NCBI GenBank assembly: GCA_004154925.1
Contig: QJNS01000706.1
Coordinates: 1 to 64,000 of the forward strand
Direction: 5' to 3'
Length of the DNA stretch: 64,000 nucleotides
From: Monosporascus cannonballus
Taxonomy: Eukaryota; Ascomycota; Sordariomycetes; Xylariales
The notes below the pieces were generated by a model. The model was not told the origin of the DNA, searched no databases, and was given only the letters and a program-made list of their open reading frames with translations. This document shows, piece by piece, positions 1-12,355 of this stretch (position 1 is its first letter; every line of letters begins with the position of its first letter). The position numbers and the translations under genes were made by a program.

Positions 1-3000
1 GTGCAATATGTTTGGAATTTTAGATACTTTAGAATATAATCTACATGCATTCATTATTTTAGGGGAATTTTTGCGTAGAAATTGCAGCCATTATAACCGT
101 GTTTAAATCTGGGAAATGGGCGAGTGCAACGCCCTCCTGGCTGCGACAACACATCCGCCTGTCACATCATGGTGCAACAGGTTTCCCAGGTATATTTTGC
201 ATGGAAGAAACCTGCCCAACAAATTTTTTGGCCGTCGAGGTGTGGTTGACCGGAATGCCTTCATGACTGCAACAGCGCAACCGCCGTGTCGCAACCACAG
301 GTCGCAACATTTTGCTCTGGGCCTTCCAAGGGTATTTTGGGCGTATGGGTTGTGATGGTTATGCCGCACCTGCGAGGTCTCTAGTTGGAAGTATGCACCA
401 ATCGGAAATCTTCGCTTCTCTCTTTAATATTCCAACCAAACCAACCCCAATTTAGCGGTTTGTATACGGTTAAGACGCCTCTTTAAAACTGCAGATACCA
501 TGTTTACTATATGTAGTAATTTATGACATTGTTTTCTGGTTGTTTTAATTAAGAGTTTTAATAAAGGTTTGAAATCTTTATATACAGCGCACTAAACGAG
601 GCTTAAAATCACAACTTATTATCACGCTCTTCTCTTTCAGGTTTTGCGGTTCTTTTTTGTGGGTTGTTTCCCAATGTGGCTAGCAGCAGGCTCTAGACAA
701 AATATTTGGGACACCCTTACGCTCTATATTAAACCGTCCCTGATTTCGATAGTATCATTTTTTTTCTCTTCAAATAAATCAATAACGCATTGATGATAAT
801 ATTTTTTTGGGTATTATTATAAAAAGCAAAAGCTGGTGATTACAGTAGCTGTTTCGAAATATTCCTGAGATTTTTCTAGATTAAATTACGTATAAGTCAA
901 TATGGTTGATATTGTTGGGGTGTCCCAACTATGTTGTCCGGGGGGTGGGCGGGTACCTAGAGCTAGCCTAAACTTAGGTCGCCTGCAGTGTTCAACCTCA
1001 AAAACAAGGCATGATTTCCCTAACCTAAAACTAACCACTTACCCACATTAGCACTGTCCACAGTAGTTTACCGACAATGACAGGTGGTACGCCTCTGTAT
1101 TCCTTTGTATAAGCACTTCTCTATGATCATACTTCTGAAAGTTCTCCGAGTGCTTCAGTTCTCATACCAGTTCCCTAGGTATATTATTTAACCGTACCTC
1201 CAGCCTACCGGAGCATAAAGACCCTCTTTAGCTTGCAAGTTCAACTAGAAAGTTATTACGGAGATAGTTCGCGTGACGGCGATCCACACTTATCCACATC
1301 ACAAAGCTGAAACCATCCAACATCATATATGCTACAAGCCCAGTTGTATTCGGATTAGCTAGAGTCTGACTGTCGATGCCATTTCTTCTCGCTCCTGATT
1401 CCACGTGTCTAATGATTTATCAAGTAGATAGTGTTATCTCCGAATTTCATAAAGTGTGTGCTAATCATGAGCTGGCCGTGTTCATCGCATCCAAATATCG
1501 CCAAGTTCGATCAGACTCGACGGTCGACCAGCCTGTCCAGCTGGCATCTAACGGAAACGATCGGCCAGTTCCTTTATAGAGCTATTCGCACAGGTCCTGT
1601 CCACAACAGGCTACAGATATACACCTTCTATCTCTTTAGTCGAGCATAGACAGTGCTACCATGGTCACCTGAAGTCACCGCCCAAGCCGTTTTGATTATG
1701 GGTTGAAGAGGGGACAAGCGGGTGTACTTGGCAAACACATGCCTTGTTCGGCCCACGGCCACAAAACTCACGGCAAGTCGAGGCATGCAAGAAAGTTCCT
1801 AATAGGTATAGGTCCCCAGAGACGCCTTTGACAACCGATAGCTCTTGGTGGCTTGAGACAGGCAAACCGGGCGTAGCTTCCCCTCACGAAGTACAACGCC
1901 GATCTTAACCCTGCATGTGTACAATAAGCATGCTGATCAATAGCGAGTCTCAAAAAGATTCACCTTACTTGGGACCTTTCCATTAACGTACCTACATAAT
2001 ACAGGAGCAAGCACGTGCTGGCCGGTTGTCAGCGCCATATCTAATAGAATGGGAAATCTCGTCACTCATCTAGACGAATTACAACTGTTCTAGGCTTCTC
2101 ACGAGGCTCAAATTTCGATACGGACCACCCAGCGTGGTCAGCTTGACGTCTCCAGTTCTGCCTATCGACACTTCTGACGCACTTTCGCATAGCCTTGTGG
2201 GAGACCGTCCCGCCATACGACGATTGGTGAAGACACAGGCGAAGCTTAGACACTGCCGCATTTCGATGCTAAACTTAGACTAAAACTGCTACTTCGCCTC
2301 ATAACCCCCAAGCTCGGGGGGCCGAAAGGAGGCTGGAGCTGTCGAAGCAAGTGGTCGTTGAAGCATTATATATCTCTGTAACCTTGGGAACTAGTCCCCT
2401 ATCCTTTCCCGCAATTATTCTCTTGATTATTCCTGTCATACAAAATGTTCACCTCAACAGGCCGCGCACGACCCATCATCTTTATGCTGCCTTCTTAAGG
2501 CGAATTAAGGTATGCTTGAAGCAGACACTACTAGCTCTTGGCATCACCACACCGAGGAACTTACCTACAAGAGAGGGAGGACTCTTCGGGCCCGTCTTCA
2601 GGCCCTTCGATTGCAATTATGGTGCTTCCATCGACCCAATCATCCTTGTGGACTCGAAGGCAACCGGCTAGTGCCCCAGAACAACAATTGCCTTGTTACA
2701 GGTGGATTGGGAGACCCTGCAGCATGAAGGGACATTACGGAGGGACGCGTATGCGCCTTTTCAACATCTGGCCACCGAGGAGGCACTTCGCGTTAATGCG
2801 CCGCCGCATATTGCGCATTGGAGGCATATTGAGGCCCTTTAGGTCCCTTCAATTCCCTTGGTTTGCCCGTTTGCTATATGGAGGGAATGATGATGTACAC
2901 CCTTTTCCCTCGCATGCCACCGCATATGTCGACCGTAGACTCCAGTTTCGCCCTTGGGAAACTCGATTCCCTTAAGTGCCTTCCCATGGGCGTGCAACAA

Positions 3001-3118
3001 AATGGAGCAATATATCACCGTTATTTGTAGTTAGTTCTCATGCTTGGGCTTTTGTCAGTTGTCACTTGCACACCAGCATCTTGTTTCATACTGCCGCATC
3101 ATAACCCAAAACCACAAG
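1..3118. other. Gene-poor left flank
   Basis: No convincing gene was found here. The open frames (for example 2538-2975) have no recognisable domain, poor codon structure and overlapping rivals in other frames. The only structured element is a short inverted-repeat transposon at 696-938, listed separately. The stretch 3000-3118 is probably the 5' flank of the zinc-finger gene. Confidence 0.5.
696..938. mobile_element. Short inverted-repeat element (MITE), Tc1/mariner-like
   Basis: Two 21-bp ends form an inverted repeat. The left end (696-716) starts GACAAAATATTTGGGACACC and the reverse complement of the right end (918-938) starts GACAACATAGTTGGGACACC, so 19 of 21 bases match. The 243-bp unit is AT-rich inside and has no coding frame, so it would be non-autonomous. 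The GACAA...TTGGGACACCC end resembles Tc1/mariner-type termini. A TA precedes the left end (694-695), but no TA follows the right end, so the exact boundaries and target duplication are unresolved. Confidence 0.6.
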
Positions 3119-5104
3119 ATGGACAGCCCTTCCAGCATCCCATTTTTGCATTATCACCGAATGAGCCTCGACGGTAGACCCGGCACCGCATACAGTTCAG
3201 TACTGCTGAGTCCAGCGCCGTTAGCGCAGGGTTCGTCTTTCAAACCTTATTGCGAGAATAAGGAATTGCAACCGAGCCCGTCTAACTTCAGGAATCATGC
3301 CCACCAGAACGACTCCAGGACACAATGCGCGTAAGTTATAAGACGAAATCTTTCCAAGTACTTTCTGACATGCCAGGCAAGGTTCCTCTACGGCGTGGTT
3401 AATGATTGTGCTCGTAGCCGCTTCTGGAATAGGATAGCGGAGATCTACCTGCTTGACTTGGACACCAACAAGTCTCAAAGATACCGCTGCCCACTGTCGT
3501 CATGCCTAGAGGTCTATCCATGCCTGAAGCAGATGCTTCGTCATTTGAAAGAATGCGACCACTTCTCTGAGGGTCTGTTCAAGTGTCCCATATGCAGAAC
3601 GACACATGGTTACCCCACAGCCTCAAGCAAGAAGTGCTGCTGGAACAGAACAAAATTCACACAAAAGCTTGGGAAAGGTGTGGAGAAGACTATACGTAGT
3701 TCTCTTGACCTTGTCAGGCGGCTGTCTGGGTTGCCAGCTACACATTGTCCGACATGTATATGCTCCCCCCCGCAAGTGGCACCGCGGTTTTACTCGGCAG
3801 GCAGTGAAGATATGTCACCCACCTTCAACCAGCCCGCAAAAGCCGGCGCTGCCCTTGAGTTTGCCGCGGGTCAAATGCTAATAAGGCCGCCAGAGATGGC
3901 AGGCACGAGCGTCCGGAGATCAATTCTGAAGCAGCCTGCCTATGAATTCAACGGAGCCACTGAAATAGCAGACACAGGGATCATCGAGCTAAGGGACACG
4001 AGCCGCGCCGAACTGGGGGACACCGCGATCAGCCCCGTCGACAACGGCTCTGGAAATTTCCCAATGCTTTATTCCGACAATGAGTCTCTTGGCTCCTCCC
4101 AGGAACCGGCTCTCGGCCAAAAGCTTAGCTTTCGTGAACCAGCAACAGAGATTTCATCTCCGTTCGTTTCACCGCCCGAAAGATCTCCTACCAGCGTGTC
4201 TACCGCGTCACTAGAGAACGAATCAAACCAGAAGTATGCACTCCCAGATGCTAGTCTCCATAACCAAGAGTCGCTTCTCAATGGTGACAATTCACTTTCC
4301 GCGAAGACTCCAGAGATGTCTGCGATCTTTACCACGTTCCCAGGCTTCGACGCCCCATCACAAATGCAATTTCACTCTGCGACTGACGTGACATTCCAAC
4401 AACCCTGGCACATGGACCCATTTACTACTCCCGAAATGCCAGTCACGACCGTATTTAAGCATACAAGTATTCACACTGCGAAACCGTCCGTGCCCCCTAT
4501 TGTCACTAGCTCGTCAGCCTCGAATTTTGAACTTTCTCCGTTCGGTCGTGGGACACAAAGCCAAGGTTTCGAAGCCTTCAACTTTGCTATCGCTAGTGCA
4601 CCTCCCTCACCCGCGGTCACGGACCTGTGTGATTCTTTTGTCAATACAGATGCCAAGGCCGGCACGATTTACCTTAGCGACCCTCAAAACGACACTGGCG
4701 GCTTCGTTTCCATCTGCGATACGTCTCCCTCGTCACAGTCCGCCACATCATCTTCCAATTCCAATGCGTCATTCGAGAGTCAAAGGCCGGAACACGAAGA
4801 TATCAAGTGCTCCGAGTGTGACTTTAGACCAAGTGGCAAGCTCAAGAACCACAAAGCATACCTGCGTAAGCACTTGAAAACGCATAAGAACACCAAAGTC
4901 AAATGCCGCAACTGCGACAAGGTTTATTCAAGGCAGGACAATGCGACACAACATGCGAAGAAAACCCATTATCGGACGAACGTCACCGGCGGGAAGCGGC
5001 GCCACAGAAGTGAAGGGTGCAATTCAGGAGGGATTCTAAAGAGAAATAAAACTCGCTCAGAAAACGACCAAGTCAACCTCCGGATATCTTCAGACAAACG
5101 ATAA
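3119..5104 (+). CDS. C2H2 zinc-finger transcription factor-like protein
   Basis: Two exons, 3119-3330 and 3382-5104, encode about 644 residues. The donor is GTAAGT. A CTGAC branch site at 3365-3369 is followed by a too-close, frame-breaking CAG at 3376 and then an AAG at 3381 that keeps the frame, so the 51-bp intron probably uses AAG. An N-terminal Cys/His cluster (about residues 104-140, with paired cysteines before HLKECDH) looks like a degenerate finger. A long Ser/Thr/Pro-rich disordered middle follows. Two C2H2 fingers lie at about 543-605 (CSEC...HLKTH and CRNC...HAKKTH), then a basic tail. This layout is typical of fungal nuclear DNA-binding regulators. Target genes cannot be told from sequence. 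The start ATG is the first good one before the short first exon. Confidence 0.75.
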
Positions 5105-5919
5105 GGAGGACGGTTTTTCTTAAGTTACCAAGCCATCACGGCTCTTCATGATTAATAACCTTCTCCAGTTCAAGTGGTCCCAGAGTGTCTCCTAGTCTTC
5201 TCAGCTAATTAATGAAAATCATGGAACTCAGTTTCAACAGGTTTATTTGCGGTTTGCCAACTAAGTCTGCTCTACTCTATATGTGGAACTATAGGGCCTT
5301 TGCGTCATATCTTGCCTAGGATGAAAATGATGATCACTCAGCATTGCACGGCGACAGACCAAGCTGAGGGCTCTCCTGACTTAGCTCTTGTCAGAAGGTG
5401 TCCTTGACAGTAAAATATGTTCATCGATTTAGCCGGATCAGGTCGTGGTTGTCACCCGTTAATATGCATTATTCAGCTTAAGTTTTAATTCCGATTGATA
5501 AACGGCGCGTGTCGTTAATTAATCGAAAATTCCCGGACTAAGAATTTAAGAAACGGATGTCAAAGGGGTCTTCCTTTAGCGGTCCCCTTATTCAGAGGCC
5601 ATCGTAAGCCCTTAACTCCCGGGCCGCGGTTAAAAGAAAAGCCTCGCCCCCACAAACCGAACGCTTCGCCAAGTCCCTCCGTTGGCCGACTATTATACTT
5701 TATGACTCCATCTCCCACGCAACTTTTATGAGTTAAGGCGGTGCTTAACTTCGCTTGCTCTGGCTTGGCGGCACTAGGAAAATGTGATATTGGTTTTACT
5801 GTCACTGGCTATGCGTAAGCTTGGATTGATGGTTTAGCTTGATAACATCCTATCCGCTCGCATCCGAGTCCAACCGCCACTAACGTAAAATAGGCATTGC
5901 TATTGACTAAATTGTAGAA

Positions 5920-6010
5920 TATAGGGCGAGCTACGGAGGCGAGCAACCTAGGTCTTGCAAGACCACCTATGACCGAAAGGGTCGTCCCTTCTAACCTCCT
6001 ATATTAAGTC
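5920..6010. other. Cluster of small perfect hairpins
   Basis: Within about 40 bases two stems follow one another: GGTCTTGCAAGACC, a near-perfect palindrome, and GACC-GAAAG-GGTC. Similar short GC hairpin clusters are common between genes in some fungal mitochondrial genomes, so a mitochondrial insertion is one possibility. A structured RNA is another. No known RNA family is recognised. Confidence 0.3.
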
Positions 6011-7252
6011 GGTCGTAACTAGCACCCAGGAAGAGCACCGGTCAACCGCGCAAGGCCCTGCAAATTGGCCTTTTGTAGCGTATGTAGACTCCTAGGTCCT
6101 TAACATCGGTATCTACTACTATTAGGTGTAAGAGGAGAAGGGCTACTACGGGGAGGGTGGTGACAACTCTTCAGGAGTCTCTCTCGTGAAACGAGTGCGT
6201 GCTCCCATAGGGGAACAATAAGGGAACCTGTTCGGAGTGGTCTCTCTTCAACGGAGTCCGTATCGTTATATACACACCAGGCCTCAAGAAGAGATACCAC
6301 AACGTTAATGATATCTCACAGGGAGGATATTATCCCTTCTCCGGAGGATCTAAAGGAAGGCGCGTCGAAGTTGTGTCCTCGTATCCCTCATGACCTACCC
6401 AAAGGGAGAAAAAAAAAGAACCTTGCGCATTGAAAGATGTGTATACTCCACTTTTGCAATTAAACCACGAAAACATAACATGTTAGTTAACATTATTTGA
6501 CCCCAAAGTACAGATTAAAAACTTGTAAAGAATAATTTTTACATACACAATCAAACAAGGTTCCTTGAAAAGGGTTTAAATATATAAAAAAACTATATAC
6601 GGATATGAAATTGTCTATAAATAAAGTAACGTAAGGTAAAAGCTAATTATCCCAAGAGGTACCAAGTCCCCCGCAAATTATCTGCCCTCGTGCGAAGTAG
6701 CCTAAGCAGTAACCAGACGTTATGGCTGCACCCCGCACCATTACGTCAAAGCGCAAAAGTCTGGCAGGATATGGCAATTATTAAGCAAAACTATTTACGC
6801 AAGATAACGCAGGGCAGTTTAATGGGTTGGTGTCGACATTCCCGAAGTGACCACGACTATCTATACCGAACGACTGTTATTAACAAGACTAAAAAGTCTT
6901 AAAGACCGCTAAAATAGATGGCGCCCTTCTAGCACGGATTCTAGTGTGTGTCTAGCGTTACCGGCCTTGCAGCGGGGATTGATCGCGTTGGTAGCAATCA
7001 ACTGAGCTTACAGCTGCATATGCCCTGGACATACAAGTATATATTTGGAAGCTACTACGTGAGACCGCAACACCAGAGCAGTTACAGCGCTAAATTAGAA
7101 TAGACAGGAGTTCCATTTAATACCGGTGTCGCATAATTTGTAACTCCTGAGGCTAGATCGCACCCGCGCCGATAGGAACTACACAATCCGATAGTGCCCT
7201 CGTTTTAACGTACTGAGGAACGAAGGGAATGAACGAGGGTTATTGTGTCGCG

Positions 7253-7288
7253 TTTTTTTTTTGGGGGGGGGGGGGGCCGCGCCCCCCC
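7253..7288. repeat. T10-G14 homopolymer run with G7/C7 hairpin
   Basis: Ten T are followed directly by fourteen G, then CCGCG and seven C. The last seven G can pair with the seven C around a CCGCG loop. This is a low-complexity site prone to replication and sequencing slippage, so the run lengths are uncertain. Confidence 0.8.
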
Positions 7289-10200
7289 GACTTCCCAAAT
7301 AGGAAAGTAACTACTACGGCAGCATGCGGCCCATGTTTCTGGGTCTCATATGGGTCTAAGATTCCAAAGCACCCCGCAATTTAAAACTAGGGCATTTATT
7401 ATGCTTGCCCGCGCGCAGCAGCCTCCTATATTCGCTATAGATTGTACGATAACTATGCAACCATTCTTATTAAAATTCAGCACAAATAATTATGTTAAGC
7501 CTTATATTAAATGGATGAAATAAGTGTTTTATTTAATTCATTATCGTTATTTAATAGAGTTACCTGTTATTCAAACCGGTAACTTTTAGGAATGTTCTAG
7601 CGGGAAAATGGGGTGTTGTTAGGGATTGCGTGTGATCTGCAAGGAATTTCAAGATAATTGTAAAAGGTAACGTAGGTAAGTCAACAAAGCTTCACGTGTT
7701 ACAAGTAACCAATTGTAAGGTACGTACAACGGTATAAAGGCAATGTCTGATTAATTCATCTATCTGAAGAGTTGGGGGATTTGTTGGCTACTTACAGCCA
7801 GAGAAATGGTTACTGGTTCCATGTTATCACCACCAAGCTGTCTGTATTCCCCACTCCCTGATTCTGTGGGGGTTATGGGGGAGAATTGTTGCCAGGCCAG
7901 GGATTCAGATTTGTCGTCTGATGCCCCACACAGGCAAAAGTGGCTCAAACAATAGTGCACGCCACCGCCAGTTTGGCATGGAACTAAGCTCTCAAGTACC
8001 AGTTGGGGTGCGCTAGAAGCAATACCCATACTAGTATCGGCGTAGCCTGTCTTTGAGTACATTCAGTAATTGCACTTAGGTATCGTACAAATAAGCGCGA
8101 ATGCCTAAATAGTAACCCGGTAGTTTATATTATCCTCATATTAAGCACCTACGTCTCTCCTAATATCCACATCCCTGGTATGCACAACTCTTCCAGTATG
8201 TACGCGTTTTAGGTATACACAAGGCTTTCTGTTGCACTTTTTTCCAATACGCACGTCTCTTCCGGTATCCAGGCGGCTGCGGGTACCAGGCTAATGTAGC
8301 GTCTTCACGAGTAAAGGCGCGCTAAAACTCTCGGCGTGACAGAAAGACTAAAGAAAGATAGGCTGGTAGACGCGGCGTCCGCAACAAATAAGACAAATCA
8401 AATATGAAGCCAGATTTGAAACAAAAAATCCCACCAAATCCAGGACTCTTGCTTGATCGATTTGACGCATGTTGCGACTTGATTTAGATATATCGTCAAA
8501 TACATTCGACTCTCAGGCCTATGTGTGAATCCGCTTCCGAGGCCGAAACCGCTGGAGCCGCCGGGGGCCTCCCTAGAGGCTTTCCATGGCTTCCCAGGCG
8601 TCCGGGTTTCGCGGGGCTTCCAGCTAGTCACGCCAGCCTAGTCAGGCCAACGCTAGAAGCAGTTCAGATTATTCTTCTGGCCAGTGCCAACCCTGCTAAT
8701 CAACTTGACAGAAGTGGAGGTGCTTTTGCTGGTGTTCCCGCTGTTTTAAGTTTTGATTCAGTCGGCTGAGAATTGCGCACCAGGTACTGAACCGTCGGGC
8801 CGATTCTGCGTAACCAGGGACGTGAATCAGAGCTAAACGCTTTCTTGCAACCCCCATCACAGATCTCATTTCCCCCACACTAAGTGCATGAGCTGGTACA
8901 GCTCCATGACACACTACCACCAACATCACTCCAGATATCATGGTCACATCTCCCCGACTGCCAGAAGGGCACACAATAAGAGGTACTGGCGATAACGCTA
9001 ATCATATATGGAAAAAGGTCCACTTTGGGCTCGATACATAGGAGGAACACGGTGCAACGCGGGTTTGCCGCCTCTTATGGTGACGTATGTGATGTACCGA
9101 TTTGTCATGCTGACATATGTTGGTACTAATATCACTGTATAAATCAGGTGTAATTGGATGTATATTACTATAAGCTCTTTTGATTAGTTATTGAGGTTCC
9201 ATTTTTCGATGAGCACGGATCCAAAAATCAGCCACGGTCTGTAATCATCGGTGGGGGCGGCCAAAAAGCGTTTAGTTCCGGTTAAGTAACGATTTAGAAT
9301 GGTTCATGTACCCGGGGCGTGATATTAGTTTCCATTCATCCATGTTAATTCTTGGCATCGCTGAATCGTTACTATTCTTCAATTGCATATGGTGTTTATA
9401 CCTGGATACGGTATTAACTATGGCGGTTAACGGCTTCAAAAGTAATAGTGATAATAACCAGCTGCTTCCGTTATTAGCGGCGCGTGTCCTATCACAGACA
9501 CAATCATTAATCGCTACTGCAATAAGATCGCAAAGTACGAATACAAAACCGTACAGCAACGGTTACGGAAGTTTAATTTATGGCGCTATAAGGATTTAAA
9601 GCCAAAAGACAGCTTAGGACTTGGGGCCACCATATGATGCAGTCCGTGCGTTATTAAATAAGCCGTTTCCGACGTTCGAAAATAGTCAAATCTGAAGTAG
9701 AGGAATTCCGAGTCTAGACCTGCAAAGAAGGACCAGTTATTTTTAGCGAAAAGAGCTGCGGAGATGGCTGGTCCCAAAGAAGTCGAACGGGTTTGTGGAA
9801 ACAGATTTTAAATCACCAGGTAGTGCTGAAACTTCCGACGTGCAATCCTAGTTAGGTCAGCTCTCAGGTTAGGGTAGCTAAGATGGGTGACGTTATGCTA
9901 TACAAGGAAAGGTTTAGTATATTATCAGGGATGGCAGAACGGCTTTAACGTTGAATAGTTGCTCGTAAGCATTAATCAATCCAAGAGTATTGCTTACTTT
10001 GATAAATCATCAAAAGATGTTGCCTTGGGCAAATCAAAATAGACAAATCTTCAAACAAATCAAGTCTTATTTGATTCGTTGCCAACGCTGGGTAGACGTG
10101 CCCATCGATACTGTGCCCAATGGAGGCAAACCTATCTATATATTACTCAGCCTCTTTCAGGGAGTACCATGGTTTGGCTATTTCTTCTCCTTATCAGTTC

Positions 10201-11462
10201 CGGTTCACATATGCAGATAGCCCGATATGGTAACATATAGGTACTGGCTTACGGTCTCCTTTTCCTTGGCAAACAGTCAGATGTGCAGTTCAAGGAGCTT
10301 TGTCCCTGCTACCAATAATGCCTACATGAGTAGCCCGATGAACAATTCTCTTAATTATGTTACACGTACTCTGTAACCCTACAGGACATGTGCGGCATTG
10401 ATTCCGTCGTCTCGCCCGCTCCCCATAGCACTTGCGTCGTTGGCGGCACTTGGAATATTCCAGGATGCCGAAGACCTATACGGGGCTATGTGGCCAATCC
10501 ACTCTCAACTGGCCGGGCCCATTGCTAAATCGACCCTTTTGCTCCATCTTTTTACAATGTCAGCCATCCTTCTCATCTACTACCACATTGCCGGGCACAA
10601 AAGGTTCGCATGGGCCTTATTGATAATACATCAATAGGGCGTGGACACAAGCTACCAGGGGTTCCAACGCGCGTTTGGCTTAACATCAATGATGCAGCTC
10701 CACCAGAATTCCTCATATGGTAGTTGTCGCAGATACGCCGCCAATCAACCAGCGTATGGCATACTAGCGTCATCGCCGAATGAAGGGTCTCCTCTTGGGA
10801 GATCAGTTCAAGCATGCTAGTCCTCAACAAGATCGTGGCTCCCCGATCTCATGCCTGGGGAAGATCGCGCGGAGGAGGCAGGGATTCCTCGTATAGATAG
10901 TGTGGGCTCACTAAGATGTCCACCTGAGCGTCTCCGTACCCACCCAAGAGGTTATTGCATGTAGGGCCCTTCGAGCCATACGGTAGGGTACCCGGGTACC
11001 CTGGGAGAAAATGAGGCTCCAATGGCCTCAATGCAGCACGTCCTCATACATCTGGTTGAGCCTACGAGAGCCTCCGTGGAGGAAAGAGGATGCCCTCCTG
11101 CTCCAAAGTGACAGGAGGCCACTCTGGGAGACACCAGTTATGCGTAACCCAGGGCACCTCCGTTTTCCAAATTATAAGAGAGAGCATCTCGCCCACCATA
11201 GAACCAAGAGTCAGCAAGTTCACAACAGTCACCATCAGACTGGCAGAGGAAGCATATAAGGCTCGCTATCTCCACAACCCATCATACACAGAGCTCCTCA
11301 GCGCCACTATACATCGAGCACCAATAAGGATACACACCTACTTAATTATATCATCCCACACGAGGATTCCGTCCACAACAGCGTCATCATACGCCAAGCA
11401 CCGAGGTACACCACCTGCCAAAGCATCCTATACGAACTCCTACACAGCCCCTCAGCGACAAA

Positions 11463-11817
11463 ATGGGAAAGCAAAGGTTGGCCTTCTCCCCTCGGTATCT
11501 TAAAGATGGAATGCATCTAAGCTAACACAACCCCCAGCAGCGACAAGGACGGCAAGTCCTCGAGCAAGAGCAAGGGCAAGAAGAGCCACTCCAAAGCACC
11601 GTCGTCGTCGGGCCACGCGGAGTCGACAGGCTACACCTTCGAGCAATACTACGGAGACACGCAGACACACGAGCAGTTCGCCGTAGGTGGCTCCTCCCAG
11701 AGAGCCGACGCCACACGGTACCTAGACAATTGGGATCAGACGTGGCAGGCGGCGGGTAGTGCTGAGGGTGGGAAGAAGGACAAGAAGGGGAAAGGAAAGG
11801 GGAAGAAGGATAAGTAA
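11463..11817 (+). CDS. Small lysine-rich hypothetical protein
   Basis: The second exon (11538-11817) is well supported. It follows a textbook intron end (CTAAC branch site at 11522-11526 and CCCCCAG at 11537), uses GC-rich codons and ends at TAA 11815-11817. It encodes an acidic/aromatic centre (FEQYYGDTQTHEQF and YLDNWDQTWQAA) between lysine-rich ends. The first exon is less sure. ATG 11463 with donor GTTGGC at 11477 gives a 61-bp intron and a 97-residue protein. Donor GTATCT at 11495 is also in phase but gives a 43-bp intron. Further upstream exons cannot be excluded. I do not recognise the family. The charged, low-complexity composition suggests a soluble, partly disordered protein. Confidence 0.5.
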
Positions 11818-12355
11818 GTACGAAGGGCCATGGGTGGTCCCTTCTGGCTGGCCTTAAGGGCTTGATAGGATACTGGGAAGTAAGTGGGCTGGCACCGCAG
11901 TTGGGGCGACGAATGACCTCGTGTATTTCTCTGGATTCCGAGAATACCTAATAGGCTTAATGGGATAATAATGGGAAAGAGATGGAGGGTTGGGTTACGA
12001 GGTCATGCTACATGTTGCAGGGAGAGAAACCACACAGGCTATGCGGTGGGGAAGGGACGTCATTTATTATACTCGGCGTTTCTGTTTTACCGATTAATTC
12101 TTAATACAACCTTTTTCTTTTGACCCGACAGCCTCCATTAACGTGCACAATGTGGACCGAAGCCAGTGGTGTCCGATGTAATCCTAAATCAAAGCGGGGA
12201 CTCCGATCCCCTGAGGCCCAAACCAACCGAAATTACCTACGACCATTAGCACTCATTAGCCCCTTCTCCTTTTCCCTTTGGTTAACCAACCACCACCACA
12301 TTATCCTAAACAGTCAAAAACAAACAAGATGCCAATTAATCAATTAATCAATCGA
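11818..12355. other. Intergenic between convergent genes
   Basis: This holds the presumed 3' untranslated regions of the small lysine-rich gene (+) and of the MARVEL-like locus (-). A short open frame at 12120-12347 has no features of a gene. Nothing else is seen. Confidence 0.5.

Larger units (their letters stand above)
5105..11462. other. Long intergenic, no supported gene
   Basis: More than 6 kb with only short, overlapping, domain-less open frames on both strands. Visible structures are the hairpin-rich patch near 5920-6010 and the T10-G14 run with a G7/C7 hairpin at 7253-7288, listed separately. A frame at 10398-10637 is hydrophobic, and a minus-strand stretch near 10850-11130 vaguely recalls a flavoprotein, but neither supports a gene call. 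The region may contain old transposon or organelle-derived fragments too diverged to recognise by eye. Confidence 0.4.

Noticed and set aside
10398..10637. Hydrophobic 79-codon frame
   Set aside because: No family match. Similar-sized frames overlap it in other phases, and it has no intron or start context.
10573..11134. Minus-strand frames with a WLEGPY-like phrase recalling ferric-reductase flavoproteins
   Set aside because: Only one short phrase fits. The flanking FAD/NADPH motifs are absent and the frames are interrupted.
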